Counted from the first letter of the stretch, positions 18,205-28,286 are shown. The stretch: 59,281 nt of DNA from an uncultured Bacteroidota bacterium (GCA_903839875.1 CAIMDZ010000190.1:1-59281); one strand, 5' to 3'. The notes: generated from the sequence alone by a model not told the origin. Translations and numbers: made by a program.

Positions 18205-18705
18205 CTACCAAACATAGTCCTTTTCAATCCTTTTTTTCAAACTGTCCACCAGTTCAAGTGTAGCAGGGCAATGAACCAGGTTATTTGTAAACGTATCGTT
18301 ATAAAGATCAAAGGGTTTTTTATTGTGGTGGGGAAATTCAGCGCAGTCTGCCGGACGCACTTCATAGATGGAGCACATGTTGTCTGCCAGGAACTGGCAA
18401 GGCTGGGTTTTATTCACCCAGTCGCCGGAATCTTCTTCCTTGAGCAGCCATTTGTCCTTAAATTCCTTAGGTGTCATCTCCAGGTGGGCCGAGATACGCT
18501 TCAGGTCCTTAGGAGTAAAGGTGGGCGTCATTGTTTTGCAGCAATTGGCGCACTCCGTGCAGTCTATCTTTTTCCATACTTCTGCATCCGCCTCTTTTAC
18601 AAGTACCGGCATATCGTCGGGCACCAGCTTATCTAATTTAGCAAGAAATGCAGAAAGTGATTTTTTCTTCCGTGAAGCGGTAATTCTGAATTTTTTCAAG
18701 TCCAT
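18205..18705 (-). CDS. YkgJ family cysteine-cluster protein
   Basis: This protein of about 166 residues starts at MDLKKFRITASRKKK (18705); the longer frame upstream crosses the ClpC terminator and repeat sequence. It carries the CxxCxxCC cluster (CTECANCC) and a second set (CQFLADNMCSIYEVRPADC), typical of the UPF0153/YkgJ fold, which probably binds zinc or an iron-sulfur cluster. The role is unknown. A 7-bp-period repeat lies 35 bp upstream of the start. Confidence 0.85.
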   Translation of the reverse strand: MDLKKFRITASRKKKSLSAFLAKLDKLVPDDMPVLVKEADAEVWKKIDCTECANCCKTMTPTFTPKDLKRISAHLEMTPKEFKDKWLLKEEDSGDWVNKTQPCQFLADNMCSIYEVRPADCAEFPHHNKKPFDLYNDTFTNNLVHCPATLELVDSLKKRIEKDYVW

Positions 18706-18739
18706 AATAGCGTTTGTAAATATAGGGGGTTTTTTATGT

Positions 18740-18767
18740 AATTGGGAATTTGGGGTTTGGAATTTGT
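18740..18767. repeat. 7-bp-period repeat (AATTTGG type)
   Basis: Four consecutive heptamers read AATTGGG, AATTTGG, GGTTTGG and AATTTGT. The same type on the opposite strand occurs at 47171-47208, and a coding version at about 23157 in gltX. Confidence 0.6.
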
Positions 18768-18811
18768 ATTGAGATGAAAGCATGGGGTATGGCCAGCACT
18801 TTTTAGTCATA

Positions 18812-18841
18812 AAAAAAGCCCCGAAATCCGGGGCCTTTTCT
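18812..18841 (-). terminator. Terminator of clpC
   Basis: On the minus strand GCCCCGGATTTCGGGGC forms a GC-rich hairpin followed by a run of seven T, just downstream of the clpC stop codon. Confidence 0.85.
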
Positions 18842-18866
18842 GTTATCTTAAAAATCTGAAACCTCA

Positions 18867-21413
18867 TTACTCCTGTGGCTTCGCCTCTTCAACCTTTTCC
18901 GGCGGATGATTAATGGTGAATTCGATTTTATGATCAGTTTCATTGTAATCTGCTATTACACTGTCACCGGATTTTATACGGTGGTTCAGTATTTCTTCCG
19001 CAAGCGGGTCTTCCAGGTATCTCTGGATGGCACGGTGCAACGGACGGGCGCCGAATTGCTGGTCATATCCTTTTTCCGCAATAAATTTCTTTGCAGTTTC
19101 TGTGAGTACCATTGTAAATCCGAGGGTATTCAGGCGCTTCATGACATCCTTCATAATAATGTCTATGATCATGCCAATGTGCTTCTCTTCAAGCGAGTTA
19201 AAAATAACCACATCATCAATACGGTTCAGGAACTCGGGTGAGAATGTGCGCTTTAAGGCCTTCTCAATAACACCGCGGTTGTTATCTTCCTGACTCACTG
19301 ATTTTGCAGTGGTTGTAAAGCCAACGCCAGCACCAAAATCTTTCAACTGGCGTGCGCCAATATTGGAAGTCATGATAATGAGGGTATTCTTGAAATCTAC
19401 TTTGCGGCCCAGGCCATCGGTTAGCTGCCCGTCATCCAATACCTGCAAAAGAATATTGAATATATCAGGGTGCGCTTTTTCTATTTCATCCAGTAAAACA
19501 ACTGAATATGGCTTGCGGCGAACTTTCTCCGTCAACTGCCCACCCTCTTCGTAGCCTACATATCCCGGAGGCGCGCCGATGAGGCGGCTGAGGGAGAATT
19601 TTTCCATATACTCACTCATGTCCATACGTATCAGCGCATCATCACTGTCGAACATATAGCGGGCGAGTGCACGGGCAAGTTCAGTTTTACCTACACCTGT
19701 AGGCCCAAGGAAAATAAATGAACCAATTGGTTTGCGCGGGTCTTTAAGCCCTACACGATTCCTTTGTATTGCTTTTACTATTTTACTTATCGCTTCTTCC
19801 TGGCCTACTACAGCGCTTTTCAGATCTTCATCCATACGGCGCAGCTTGGCGCTTTCGGCTTCCACCATCCGCATGACTGGAATACCCGTCATCATACTGA
19901 TCACCTCAGCAATGGCCTCTTCGTTGATAGGGTAGCGTTTATGCTTCGATTCTTCTTCCCATTCTGCTTTGGCACGATCCAGTTCTTCCCCAAGTCTTTT
20001 CTCACGGTCGCGGAGGGCAGCGGCTTCTTCAAAGCGCTGGCTTTTCACTACCTTATTTTTCTCCTGCTTGATTTCTTCTATTTTCTTTTCAAGGTCCAAT
20101 ATAGTCTGTGGAACATTTATGTTTTTCAGATGCACTCTTGCACCTGATTCGTCCATAACATCAATAGCCTTGTCTGGCAGCAGGCGATCGGTCATATAGC
20201 GGTCGCTCAATTTTACACATGCCTCAATTGCTTCCTGGTCGTATAGTACATTATGGAAATCTTCGTATTTGGAACGAATGTTATTCAGGATGATAATTGT
20301 TTCTTCCACACTTGGTGGTTCAATAAGTACTTTCTGGAACCGGCGGTCAAGTGCACCATCCTTTTCGATGTACATACGGTATTCATCGAGTGTAGAGGCG
20401 CCAATGCATTGCAGGTCGCCCCGTGCAAGAGCAGGTTTAAAGATATTGGAGGCATCGAGTGAGCCGGATGCTCCGCCAGCGCCTACAATAGTATGAATCT
20501 CATCAATGAACAGAATCACATCGCGGTTCTTTTCCAATTCATTCATGATGGCTTTCATGCGCTCTTCAAACTGTCCGCGGTATTTAGTTCCCGCTACCAG
20601 GGCAGCAAGGTCCAGGCTGATAACCCGTTTGTCGAATAATACACGTGATACTTTCCGCTGAACGATTCGCAATGCAAGGCCCTCAACTATAGCGGTCTTA
20701 CCTACTCCAGGCTCACCAATAAGAATCGGATTATTCTTTTTACGGCGCGATAATATCTGTGATACGCGTTCTATTTCCTCATCACGACCTACAATCGGGT
20801 CAAGAGTACCCAGTTCGGCGAATTTGGTGATATCCCTCCCGAAATTATCGAGTACGGGTGTTTTTGACTTGGTATTGCCGGTGGCAGGCTTGCGTTGCTG
20901 CTGGTACTGACGGCGTTCTTCATCATCTTCAAATTCTTCAGAGCCGGGGTCATTGTAATCGGCAGATGGACTACCACCCTGCAGAATACTTAATTCATTT
21001 TTAAAGCGCTCGTAATCAACTTCATAATGATTAAGTATCTGAGTAGCGACATTTTCCTTATTTTTCAATATAGATAACATCAGGTGTTCTGTTTCCACCG
21101 TTGTGCTTTTAAGGGCTTTGGCTTCCAAAACAGTTATCCTGATTACTTTTTCGGCCTGTTTTGTGAGCGGAAGGCTGTTAATATTAGCAAGCGGCTTATT
21201 ATTTTTATCCTTGATAGCCAGCTCCAGTTCTTTTCGTAATTCAAAAAGATCCACGTGTATTGCCTGCAAAACTTTCAGGGCCATACCATCGCCTTCGCGT
21301 ATCAATCCTAACAACAAATGCTCTGTACCTATGAAATCATTACCCAGCCTTAGCGCTTCCTCGCGGCTGTATGAAATGATCTCTTTTACCTTTGGCGAGA
21401 AATTTGAATCCAT
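18867..21413 (-). CDS. clpC: ATP-dependent Clp protease ATP-binding subunit ClpC
   Basis: This Hsp100 unfoldase has about 848 residues. Two Clp-N repeats (about 1-145) precede AAA module 1 (Walker [10 protein letters not shown], Walker [10 protein letters not shown]). A UVR-type middle domain follows ([19 protein letters not shown]), then AAA module 2 ([21 protein letters not shown]) and a C-terminal domain. The VGF tripeptide in module 2 (GAGVGFTT) is the loop that docks on ClpP. It feeds unfolded proteins to ClpP. The start [14 protein letters not shown] (21413) matches the conserved family N-terminus better than the ORF start at 21452. Confidence 0.95.
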   Translation of the reverse strand: MDSNFSPKVKEIISYSREEALRLGNDFIGTEHLLLGLIREGDGMALKVLQAIHVDLFELRKELELAIKDKNNKPLANINSLPLTKQAEKVIRITVLEAKALKSTTVETEHLMLSILKNKENVATQILNHYEVDYERFKNELSILQGGSPSADYNDPGSEEFEDDEERRQYQQQRKPATGNTKSKTPVLDNFGRDITKFAELGTLDPIVGRDEEIERVSQILSRRKKNNPILIGEPGVGKTAIVEGLALRIVQRKVSRVLFDKRVISLDLAALVAGTKYRGQFEERMKAIMNELEKNRDVILFIDEIHTIVGAGGASGSLDASNIFKPALARGDLQCIGASTLDEYRMYIEKDGALDRRFQKVLIEPPSVEETIIILNNIRSKYEDFHNVLYDQEAIEACVKLSDRYMTDRLLPDKAIDVMDESGARVHLKNINVPQTILDLEKKIEEIKQEKNKVVKSQRFEEAAALRDREKRLGEELDRAKAEWEEESKHKRYPINEEAIAEVISMMTGIPVMRMVEAESAKLRRMDEDLKSAVVGQEEAISKIVKAIQRNRVGLKDPRKPIGSFIFLGPTGVGKTELARALARYMFDSDDALIRMDMSEYMEKFSLSRLIGAPPGYVGYEEGGQLTEKVRRKPYSVVLLDEIEKAHPDIFNILLQVLDDGQLTDGLGRKVDFKNTLIIMTSNIGARQLKDFGAGVGFTTTAKSVSQEDNNRGVIEKALKRTFSPEFLNRIDDVVIFNSLEEKHIGMIIDIIMKDVMKRLNTLGFTMVLTETAKKFIAEKGYDQQFGARPLHRAIQRYLEDPLAEEILNHRIKSGDSVIADYNETDHKIEFTINHPPEKVEEAKPQE

Positions 21414-21609
21414 GTCTTTGTCCTTTTTAAACAATAAAGTTAACGATTTCATAGGTATTTTTATATTGTCATTGGTTATATGACCATTATCAGTCCATCT
21501 TTATTTTTTTATCCTATTATCAAAAACCTGTTATTTATACCGGGAAAGTGTAATGAGGATTTTCTATTTTTAAAGCATATTTGCATCTAAACTTAAATAC
21601 CATCAAACT

Positions 21610-21984
21610 ATGGAATTCAAAATTGATACCAAAGAATCATTTACAATTATTATGCCCCCAAATGCGACAATAGATGCCAAATTGGCAACCGGGCTCCAGG
21701 AAAAGTGTGAAGAAATGCGGCAAAGAGGCAGTAAGAACTTTATTATTGACCTTAACGGATGCCCTGAAATGGATAAAAATGCGATCATTGGCCTCATTGC
21801 CCTGCATGAAGAAAGTTATGGTTTAGACCAATCTTTGGTATATACAGGTGTTAATAAACAATGTATGTCTTTACTCAGGGAAGATGAAACAGACCTGTTG
21901 ATCAATATCGCCCCCAGTATGAAAGAGGCAATAGATATTGTAAGCATGGAAATACTGGAGCGGAATCTTTTTAATGAAGAATAG
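21610..21984 (+). CDS. STAS-domain (anti-anti-sigma factor-like) protein
   Basis: This 124-residue single-domain protein has the STAS alternation of strands and helices: FTIIMPPNATIDA, FIIDLNGCPEMDKNAIIGLI and a C-terminal helix. At the position where SpoIIAA carries a phosphorylatable Ser, the local sequence is CPEMDKNAI, without Ser, so phosphorylation-based switching as in SpoIIAA is doubtful. No anti-sigma kinase is adjacent. A CATATTTG -7-like element lies at 21576-21583. Confidence 0.7.
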   Translation: MEFKIDTKESFTIIMPPNATIDAKLATGLQEKCEEMRQRGSKNFIIDLNGCPEMDKNAIIGLIALHEESYGLDQSLVYTGVNKQCMSLLREDETDLLINIAPSMKEAIDIVSMEILERNLFNEE

Positions 21985-22007
21985 TTTTTGCAGTTCCACA
22001 ATTTTAG

Positions 22008-22032
22008 CTTTTTACTTTTTACTTTTGACTTA
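22008..22032. repeat. 7-bp-period repeat before gltX start
   Basis: CTTTTTA, CTTTTTA and CTTTTGA follow in tandem, then CTTAG, ending 3 bp before the gltX ATG. The same sequence class in the same position precedes the SixA-like gene at 28226-28255. Confidence 0.6.
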
Positions 22033-22035
22033 GAT

Positions 22036-23553
22036 ATGAAAGTTCGTGTTCGATTTGCGCCTAGTCCTACCGGGGGGCTTCACCTGGGAGGTGTGCGCAC
22101 AGTACTATATAATTATTTGTTTGCCCGTGCCAATGGCGGTGATTTTGTACTGCGTATTGAAGATACTGACCAAAACCGTTTTGTGCCCGGCGCCGAACAA
22201 TATATAATGGATTGCCTTAAATGGTGCGGCCTGATACCGGACGAGAGCCCCGAAAAAGGCGGACCCTACGCACCCTACCGCCAGAGTGAGCGTAAACATC
22301 TGTATCACATATTTGCCAAACAACTGGTTGATGCCGGCCATGCTTACTATGCCTTCGATACCACCGAAGAGCTGGAACAGATGAGGGCAAACCTCAAAAC
22401 GGATATCAATACCAATCCGCAATACGACCATATTACGCGTATGGCCATGCGCAATTCATTAAGCCTGCCGGCAGATGAAGTGGCTGAATTATTAGAAACG
22501 AAAACGCCCTATGTAATCAGAATAAAAATGCCTGGGAACCATGCATTAAAAATTTATGACATGATACGCGGTGAAATATCTTTCGACTGCTCGCTGGTGG
22601 ACGATAAGGTATTGCTGAAGGCGGACGGAATGCCTACTTACCATCTTGCCGTTGTAGTTGACGATTACCTGATGAAGATAACACATGCTTTCCGTGGTGA
22701 AGAATGGTTACCCAGCGCCCCTGTGCACGTGCTGCTGTGGGAATACCTGGGTTGGAAAGAACACATGCCTCAATGGGCACACCTGCCACTGATACTGAAA
22801 CCGGATGGTAACGGCAAACTCAGCAAGCGTGACGGAGACCGACTTGGGTTCCCGGTATTTGCCATGAACTGGACAGACCCAAAAACCGGTGAAACTACGG
22901 GTGGATTTAAAGAAATGGGCTTTCTGCCGCAGGCATTTGTAAATATGCTTGCCATGCTGGGCTGGAACCCCGGCTCCGAACAGGAACTGTTCTCATTAGA
23001 AAGTCTTGCAGATACTTTTTCAATCGAGCGCATACACAAAGGCGGCGCAAAATTCGATTTCGAAAAAGCTAAGTGGTTCAATCACCAATATATTCAGAAC
23101 ACAGATAACGCGACTTTAACGGAACTCGTCAAGCCATTTGTAGACATCGACTTGAGATTTGGGAATTTGGATATGGAAATGTTAGCCAAAATAATTCCAC
23201 TAATTAAAGATCGCTGCAATTTTCTGTCAGACTTCCGTGTGCAAGGCCATTTCTTTTTTGCCACTCCAGAAATACAAGAAGAAGCTACCATCCGTGAAAA
23301 ATGGAACGAACAGAAGCAACAGTTCTTTACGGAATGGATAAATGAACTCGAATCCATAACCGACTGGACCCATGATGTGCTCGAAGCCTCATTTACAGCC
23401 CTTATGCCAAAGCACAATCTTAAGAAAGGAGATGTGCTGCTGCCATTACGCATAATGCTGGTGGGCGCCAAATACGGGCCGGGGGTTTTTGCGATTGCTG
23501 AGGTAATTGGGAAGGAGGAGACGGTGAAGAGGATTAAAAGGGTAATTGGATAA
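22036..23553 (+). CDS. gltX: Glutamyl-tRNA synthetase
   Basis: This is a class I aminoacyl-tRNA synthetase of 505 residues. The start at MKVRVRFAPSPTGGLHLGG (22036) places the HIGH-type motif (GLHLGG) at the N-terminus as in the family; the upstream extension is repeat sequence. The KMSKS-type motif appears as GKLSKRDGDRLG near residue 258. It charges tRNA with glutamate in the cytoplasm. A heptamer-like segment (LRFGNLDMEM near residue 375) is encoded by the AATTTGG-type repeat. Confidence 0.96.
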   Translation: MKVRVRFAPSPTGGLHLGGVRTVLYNYLFARANGGDFVLRIEDTDQNRFVPGAEQYIMDCLKWCGLIPDESPEKGGPYAPYRQSERKHLYHIFAKQLVDAGHAYYAFDTTEELEQMRANLKTDINTNPQYDHITRMAMRNSLSLPADEVAELLETKTPYVIRIKMPGNHALKIYDMIRGEISFDCSLVDDKVLLKADGMPTYHLAVVVDDYLMKITHAFRGEEWLPSAPVHVLLWEYLGWKEHMPQWAHLPLILKPDGNGKLSKRDGDRLGFPVFAMNWTDPKTGETTGGFKEMGFLPQAFVNMLAMLGWNPGSEQELFSLESLADTFSIERIHKGGAKFDFEKAKWFNHQYIQNTDNATLTELVKPFVDIDLRFGNLDMEMLAKIIPLIKDRCNFLSDFRVQGHFFFATPEIQEEATIREKWNEQKQQFFTEWINELESITDWTHDVLEASFTALMPKHNLKKGDVLLPLRIMLVGAKYGPGVFAIAEVIGKEETVKRIKRVIG

Positions 23554-23573
23554 AGAGTGTTTGGGCATAAATC

Positions 23574-23604
23574 TTGGAATTTCTTTTTAATACCAGTATA
23601 TTTG
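23574..23604 (+). promoter_or_regulatory. Promoter of the beta-propeller gene
   Basis: TTG at 23574-23576 and a perfect TAnnTTTG match (TATATTTG, 23597-23604) are 20 bp apart, the arrangement of Bacteroidota housekeeping promoters. The leader to the ATG at 23642 is about 32 nt. Confidence 0.6.
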
Positions 23605-23641
23605 GTTAAATGCATTTTTATAACTTATAAAACCATCAGTT

Positions 23642-25330
23642 ATGTTCAAAAAATTAGTTTACACCGTCTTTTTTGTTTTATTCTTTTTCAGTTTTTCAAA
23701 TGTCCGTGCGCAGAGTTGGATATGGGCAAAAAGCACCGGTAGCGCAGCTGACGACGCAGGTTATTCTATAGCCACCGATTCATCAGGTGATATATACGTA
23801 GCCGGTTATTTTGATTCTCCGTCAATTACTTTTGGCACAACAACGCTTACCAATGCCGGGTCTGGCACCAGTGATATTTTCCTGGTAAAGTACCACCCCG
23901 ATGGCAGCGTGATCGGCGCCATAAGGGCCGGTGGTTCACTGCTGGACAGATGCTATTCGGTAAAAACAGACCGCCATGGCAATGTGTACATGGCAGGCTT
24001 TTTCCAAAGCTCTTCCATCACATTCGGCGGCTACACGCTTACAAAGACGGGAAGCAATGCCGATATATTTGTGGTAAAAATGAACCCATCCGGCACCACA
24101 TTGTGGGCCTGTAATTCCGGTGTCGCGACCAATGATGTAAGTGTTCAGTCTGTTGCTGTGGATACATTTGGTAACGTATATGCAGTGGGTTACTTCGGCA
24201 GCCCTACACTTACTTTTGGTACAACCGTCCTTACTAATGCGGGCAGCTTCCCCACTAACGATATGTTCATCGTCAAGTATAATGCCGCCGGTAGTTTTGT
24301 ATGGGCAAAAAGAGCAGGAAGTACGCAGGATGAGATAGCGAACTCCGTAAGTACTGACGCGGCGGGTAATGTATATGTTACCGGGTACTCTCAAAGCGCT
24401 TCTGTTACTTTTGGGGCCACAACCCTGACTAATGCAGGGGCTTCCGATATGTTCCTCGTTAAATACGACTCATCGGGCAACGCCTTATGGGCAAAAAATT
24501 CCGGATCAACAAATGCCATGGGGCAATCTACAGCAGTGGATACTGCGGGCAATGTCTGTGTTTCGGGTATATTCTCCAGTTCAACCGTTACATTTGGAAC
24601 TACTACCCTTACCAATGCCGGAAGCGGGGATGCATTCCTTGTAAAATATACGTCCGGCGGAGGTGTAACCTGGGCTAAGAGTGTGGGCGGCACGAGCAGT
24701 GAAAGCGGAGCAGGCGTACACACCGACGCTTTGGCCAACGTTTATCTTACCGGCTATTTTTTCAGCCCCACATTGACGATTGGCAGTACGGCGCTCACAA
24801 ACGCAGGACCTGCAAATATGTACATCGCGAAGTATAATTCTTCCGGGGGCGTTATATATGCGCTCAGCGGCACTAGTTACGCCGCAGGCGGAGGAGGCCT
24901 GGGTGGTATATCAATAACTACTGATCCGTCAGCAGCTAACGTGTATGTGACCGGTACATTAAGCGGGGATAGTTGCTCAGTAGGTAGTACCATGTTACAC
25001 AACATGGGTACAACCAGCAACAGCGATATGTTCGTTGCAAGATATGGATTGCCTCCTACCACATCTGTTCAACAGATCGAAACTTGCAAAACGAGGATCT
25101 ATCCTAATCCTGTAAATGAAGAATTGACCGTGGAGTTTGACCCTGGCAATAATGGAGCCGGCATTTTTGAAATGGCAGATGTTACCGGCAGGATTGTATT
25201 CACCAAACTGCTGAGTAATCAAAAGAATAAAGAAACGATCAATGTACGTGATCTTACCCCCGGTTTGTACCTGTATAAAATAGTGCAAAACGATGTTCCG
25301 GCCTCAACAGGAAAAATCATTAAAGAATAG
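23642..25330 (+). CDS. Secreted SBBP-repeat beta-propeller protein with T9SS sorting domain
   Basis: The 562-residue exported protein has a signal peptide ending near VRAQ and about seven to eight repeats of roughly 50 residues. These share the pattern GNVYVTGYF...TFGTTTLTNAG...DMFLVKY and are typical of SBBP beta-propeller blades. The last about 80 residues (IYPNPVNEELTVEF to the LYLYKIV segment) form a type A T9SS C-terminal sorting domain, so the protein should be secreted through the type IX system and attached to the surface or released. Ligand unknown. Confidence 0.9.
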   Translation: MFKKLVYTVFFVLFFFSFSNVRAQSWIWAKSTGSAADDAGYSIATDSSGDIYVAGYFDSPSITFGTTTLTNAGSGTSDIFLVKYHPDGSVIGAIRAGGSLLDRCYSVKTDRHGNVYMAGFFQSSSITFGGYTLTKTGSNADIFVVKMNPSGTTLWACNSGVATNDVSVQSVAVDTFGNVYAVGYFGSPTLTFGTTVLTNAGSFPTNDMFIVKYNAAGSFVWAKRAGSTQDEIANSVSTDAAGNVYVTGYSQSASVTFGATTLTNAGASDMFLVKYDSSGNALWAKNSGSTNAMGQSTAVDTAGNVCVSGIFSSSTVTFGTTTLTNAGSGDAFLVKYTSGGGVTWAKSVGGTSSESGAGVHTDALANVYLTGYFFSPTLTIGSTALTNAGPANMYIAKYNSSGGVIYALSGTSYAAGGGGLGGISITTDPSAANVYVTGTLSGDSCSVGSTMLHNMGTTSNSDMFVARYGLPPTTSVQQIETCKTRIYPNPVNEELTVEFDPGNNGAGIFEMADVTGRIVFTKLLSNQKNKETINVRDLTPGLYLYKIVQNDVPASTGKIIKE

Positions 25331-25434
25331 ACTGCCCGGATTTTTTTTGTGGTTAGCGAGGTAATGAGGAGATAGTAAAGAGAAAAAGGAAGTTAGAAGA
25401 TAACAAAACATAAAACTTACCATAGTATACTATT

Positions 25435-25465
25435 AGGCTGACCTATAAACGGTTGGCCTTTTTTA
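25435..25465 (+). terminator. Terminator after the beta-propeller gene
   Basis: AGGCTGACC pairs with GGTTGGCCT (9 bp with one wobble), followed by six T. It lies about 105 bp after the stop codon. Confidence 0.65.
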
Positions 25466-25549
25466 TTTCGCTTTAACATAGTATGGCATGGTTTTTAAAC
25501 CTACATAACTGAGAGTAAGTTTTTTAGTTAAACCATAAATAACAAGAAC

Positions 25550-26104
25550 ATGAAAAAGATAATGATAGCGCTCGTAATATTAGCATCAGCCTATGGCAGC
25601 GCAGTAGCACAGAATGCACAGACATGCGGTGTAAAGAAAGATAAGGTTTGCCGGCGCGTAGGTAATAACAAGGTATCTTGCTATAAGACAGATTATGCCG
25701 AGAATTTTAAAGTATGCATGGGCAATACCGGCTATTACATATGCTGCGAAACACCCAACCAAACTAACTCAACTAACCCGGGATATGTAATGGTAGAAAG
25801 ACAACAGGTTTACTCCCGGGATTATAATAATGACGTTGTGACACAAAACGAGGAAACCAATATGACTATTCCTCAATCACAATCTTATGTAATGACCAGC
25901 AGCAATTCCTATGAAGGTTACTATCCTAAGAAAAATTATATCAAGGTTTGCTATGTGGGTGATAACGTTGCCGAAGAAAACCGTGCTCCATACAAGGGTT
26001 GCCCCAGTCCGCAATCTGATGGTCCTGAAAGAAACAGGCAGCGTAATGTAAATGCAGGCAGCCCAGAAAGTATGCCCCCACTTGCAGGCAGGCCAACGAA
26101 CTAA
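25550..26104 (+). CDS. Secreted cysteine-containing protein, unknown
   Basis: This 184-residue protein has a signal peptide ending AVAQ. The mature part has a Cys-rich N-terminal half (CGVKKDKVCRRVGNNKVSCY, a further CMG and CC), suggesting disulfides, and a Ser/Asn/Gln-rich, Pro-containing tail of low complexity. No family is recognised. It stands alone between two terminators. Confidence 0.7.
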   Translation: MKKIMIALVILASAYGSAVAQNAQTCGVKKDKVCRRVGNNKVSCYKTDYAENFKVCMGNTGYYICCETPNQTNSTNPGYVMVERQQVYSRDYNNDVVTQNEETNMTIPQSQSYVMTSSNSYEGYYPKKNYIKVCYVGDNVAEENRAPYKGCPSPQSDGPERNRQRNVNAGSPESMPPLAGRPTN

Positions 26105-26123
26105 TAATAGTTTTAGATGGTTA

Positions 26124-26160
26124 AAAATAAAGGACGGAGTTTTTCCCGTCCTTTATTTTT
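26124..26160. terminator. Bidirectional terminator between convergent genes
   Basis: AAATAAAGGACGG and CCGTCCTTTATTT form a 13-bp stem flanked by A-rich and T-rich tracts, able to end transcription of both convergent genes. Confidence 0.75.
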
Positions 26161-26178
26161 TAAGTCATTAATTGCTGC

Positions 26179-27660
26179 TTACGCGTCGGTACCTTCCTTC
26201 TGCAATACCCATTTTTCTTCGTTGCAATGAGTGACCACTACTTCCAGGTTGTACCGGGTTCTCAGGTAATTAGCCAGTTGATTTGCGGCATAAACAGAAC
26301 GGTGCTGTCCGCCGGTACAGCCGAAGGAAACACTTAGTTGCTCAAAACCCCGGGCTATATAATCTTCTACATTAATGGATACCAATGAATAAATATAATT
26401 CATGAAATCAGGCATGCGCGATTCGCGCTCGAGGAACTGGCGGACCATTTCATCATTTCCGGTGAGGTATTTATAGGCAACATACCGGCCAGGATTGAGT
26501 ATACCCCTGCAATCAAAAACAAAGCCACCTCCATGTGGTCCGGATGTTTTGGGTATACCTGATTTGTAAGAAAAACTATTTATCTGCACCACCAGCCTTG
26601 GTTTCACTTCATTGTGAGAAGTAGTGTACCTGTCCTGCATTTCCGGAGAAGACAGCTTTTCGAGCAATGACCGCAACTCGGGATAGGCGGGTGTTTGCGG
26701 GTGATCGGACAGGAACATATCCAGATTTTTCAATGCCGGCCCTATACTAGTAATAAAATGCGCTTTGTGCTGCAACAGACCCCTGAAACCATAAGAGCCC
26801 AATACCTGCAACAGCCTCACCAATACAAACTGAACATAACCCCGCCTGAAATAAATTTCATCCATACGCGGAACATGCAGATCATTAAGACTGCTGATAT
26901 AGCCATTTAGCAGGTCTTCCTTCCAAGCGCCGGGCAATTGAGCCCTTGCCTGCCACAGCAATGATGCAATATCATATTGCGGCGGGCCCTGCATGCAACC
27001 CTGGAAATCAATAAAAAATATCTTGCCATCGTGCACCATTATGTTGCGGCTCTGAAAATCGCGATACATAAGTGTTTGCGGTTGCACACGGCCCAGATCT
27101 TTACTCAGTAATTCCATTTCACTGATCAGGCCGCCCCGGTCATAGGCTATTCCCTGAAGATCGGCGAAATAGTATTTAAAATACAGCAGATCAGACATGA
27201 TTGCTTTTTCATCGAACTGCTTTGATGCGAAGCATTGTTTATAATCAGCTTCGCGGCCTGCTATCCATTGTACCTTTGCAAGCTGTGCCAATGCTTTGTG
27301 GTATAATTTCCTCACAGGTTCTGTATAGCCATCCCTGAGCACCATATCAAAAAGTGAAATGCTTCCCAGGTCCTGCTGCAGGTATGATCTGCGGTCCTTA
27401 CTTAACTTATAAACTTCAGGCACGTTTACCTGGTGTTTACGGAAAAGCTCTGTGAAATAGAAAAAAGTATTGTTTTCTGCAACGTTGGTATTGTAGGTGC
27501 CTATTGCTGTAGTAGTACCGCTCTTTATGCGGTAGTATCGCCGGTCGGAACCCGATACGGCAAGTGCCTCTATGCTATCAGGTTTTTTATCAAAGTGCTC
27601 TTCAAATAACTTTTCTAAAATACCGGTAACCTGTACTATTGTTTTATTTGGTGCTATCAT
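26179..27660 (-). CDS. Aminoglycoside-phosphotransferase-fold kinase fused to RapZ C-terminal domain
   Basis: This 493-residue two-domain protein has an APH/choline-kinase fold at residues 1 to about 330: the catalytic loop reads YRDFQSRN, with DFQG as the metal-binding DFG equivalent. Residues about 355-480 match the RapZ/YvcJ C-terminal domain (VFDCRGILNPGRY, SFGCTGGQHRSVYAANQL). In E. coli RapZ this domain binds small RNA and senses glucosamine-6-phosphate; here the P-loop N-terminal domain of RapZ is replaced by a kinase fold. It may couple phosphorylation of a sugar or nucleotide to regulation. Upstream on the same strand are the SixA-like and LpxH genes. Confidence 0.85.
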   Translation of the reverse strand: MIAPNKTIVQVTGILEKLFEEHFDKKPDSIEALAVSGSDRRYYRIKSGTTTAIGTYNTNVAENNTFFYFTELFRKHQVNVPEVYKLSKDRRSYLQQDLGSISLFDMVLRDGYTEPVRKLYHKALAQLAKVQWIAGREADYKQCFASKQFDEKAIMSDLLYFKYYFADLQGIAYDRGGLISEMELLSKDLGRVQPQTLMYRDFQSRNIMVHDGKIFFIDFQGCMQGPPQYDIASLLWQARAQLPGAWKEDLLNGYISSLNDLHVPRMDEIYFRRGYVQFVLVRLLQVLGSYGFRGLLQHKAHFITSIGPALKNLDMFLSDHPQTPAYPELRSLLEKLSSPEMQDRYTTSHNEVKPRLVVQINSFSYKSGIPKTSGPHGGGFVFDCRGILNPGRYVAYKYLTGNDEMVRQFLERESRMPDFMNYIYSLVSINVEDYIARGFEQLSVSFGCTGGQHRSVYAANQLANYLRTRYNLEVVVTHCNEEKWVLQKEGTDA

Positions 27661-27722
27661 TTTTTATACCTTTGTTATTGATCTTAACCTGCCTGAAGGC
27701 AGATAGTTTGACCGGGTCAGGA

Positions 27723-28220
27723 CTAATCCTTTCCCGGATATTCGTAAAATATTACTTTTCTCTTTGCTATCGAGTAGTTGTTCCACTCAGCAATATCAAC
27801 TTCCACACCTACCATTCCGCAAGCCGGCATATTGTCTATACTAAAATCCGGAGATAAGTGGTTAACAAATTCAGATATTCCCGGGTTGTGTGCAATGATA
27901 AAAACAGTCCTGATCTTGTCACTGATCCCATAAATGATCTCTTCGAAAACCGAGGGAATACAATGATACAATTTTTCTTCCCATTTAATATCATCAACAT
28001 CATAGCCTGTTTCCCTGGCAATACGTTTCGCTGTCTGCCTTGTTCTTTTGGCTGAGCTGGATATGATAAGGTCGGGGATGATCCCCATTTTCTTCAGTTT
28101 TTCTCCCATTGCAGGCGCTTCTTCCTTACCCCTATCATTAAGAGGGCGTTCGAAATCGCTCTGGAGCGGATTTGCCCAGCTACTCTTTGCATGCCGTATT
28201 AATACCAGTGTACGTTTCAT
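27723..28220 (-). CDS. Histidine phosphatase family protein (SixA-like)
   Basis: This is a 165-residue phosphoglycerate-mutase-like enzyme with the catalytic RHAK motif at the N-terminus (LVLIRHAKSSWAN) and the second catalytic His in VFIIAHNPGISEF. The compact length matches SixA, which dephosphorylates phosphohistidine proteins, but the substrate here is unknown. A 7-bp-period repeat directly precedes the start codon. Confidence 0.88.
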   Translation of the reverse strand: MKRTLVLIRHAKSSWANPLQSDFERPLNDRGKEEAPAMGEKLKKMGIIPDLIISSSAKRTRQTAKRIARETGYDVDDIKWEEKLYHCIPSVFEEIIYGISDKIRTVFIIAHNPGISEFVNHLSPDFSIDNMPACGMVGVEVDIAEWNNYSIAKRKVIFYEYPGKD

Positions 28221-28225
28221 TGTTA

Positions 28226-28255
28226 AGTCAAAAGTTAAAAGTCAAAAGCAAAAAG
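28226..28255. repeat. 7-bp-period repeat before the SixA-like start
   Basis: On the minus strand CTTTTTG, CTTTTGA, CTTTTAA and CTTTTGA follow in tandem and end about 5 bp before the ATG at 28220, almost the same arrangement as before gltX. Confidence 0.6.
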
Positions 28256-28286
28256 TTCGTCCCGACGCAAAATATTATTTTCAAAT

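Noticed and set aside
19764-20147. 127-codon frame opposite clpC
   Set aside because: Shadow of highly conserved ClpC sequence.
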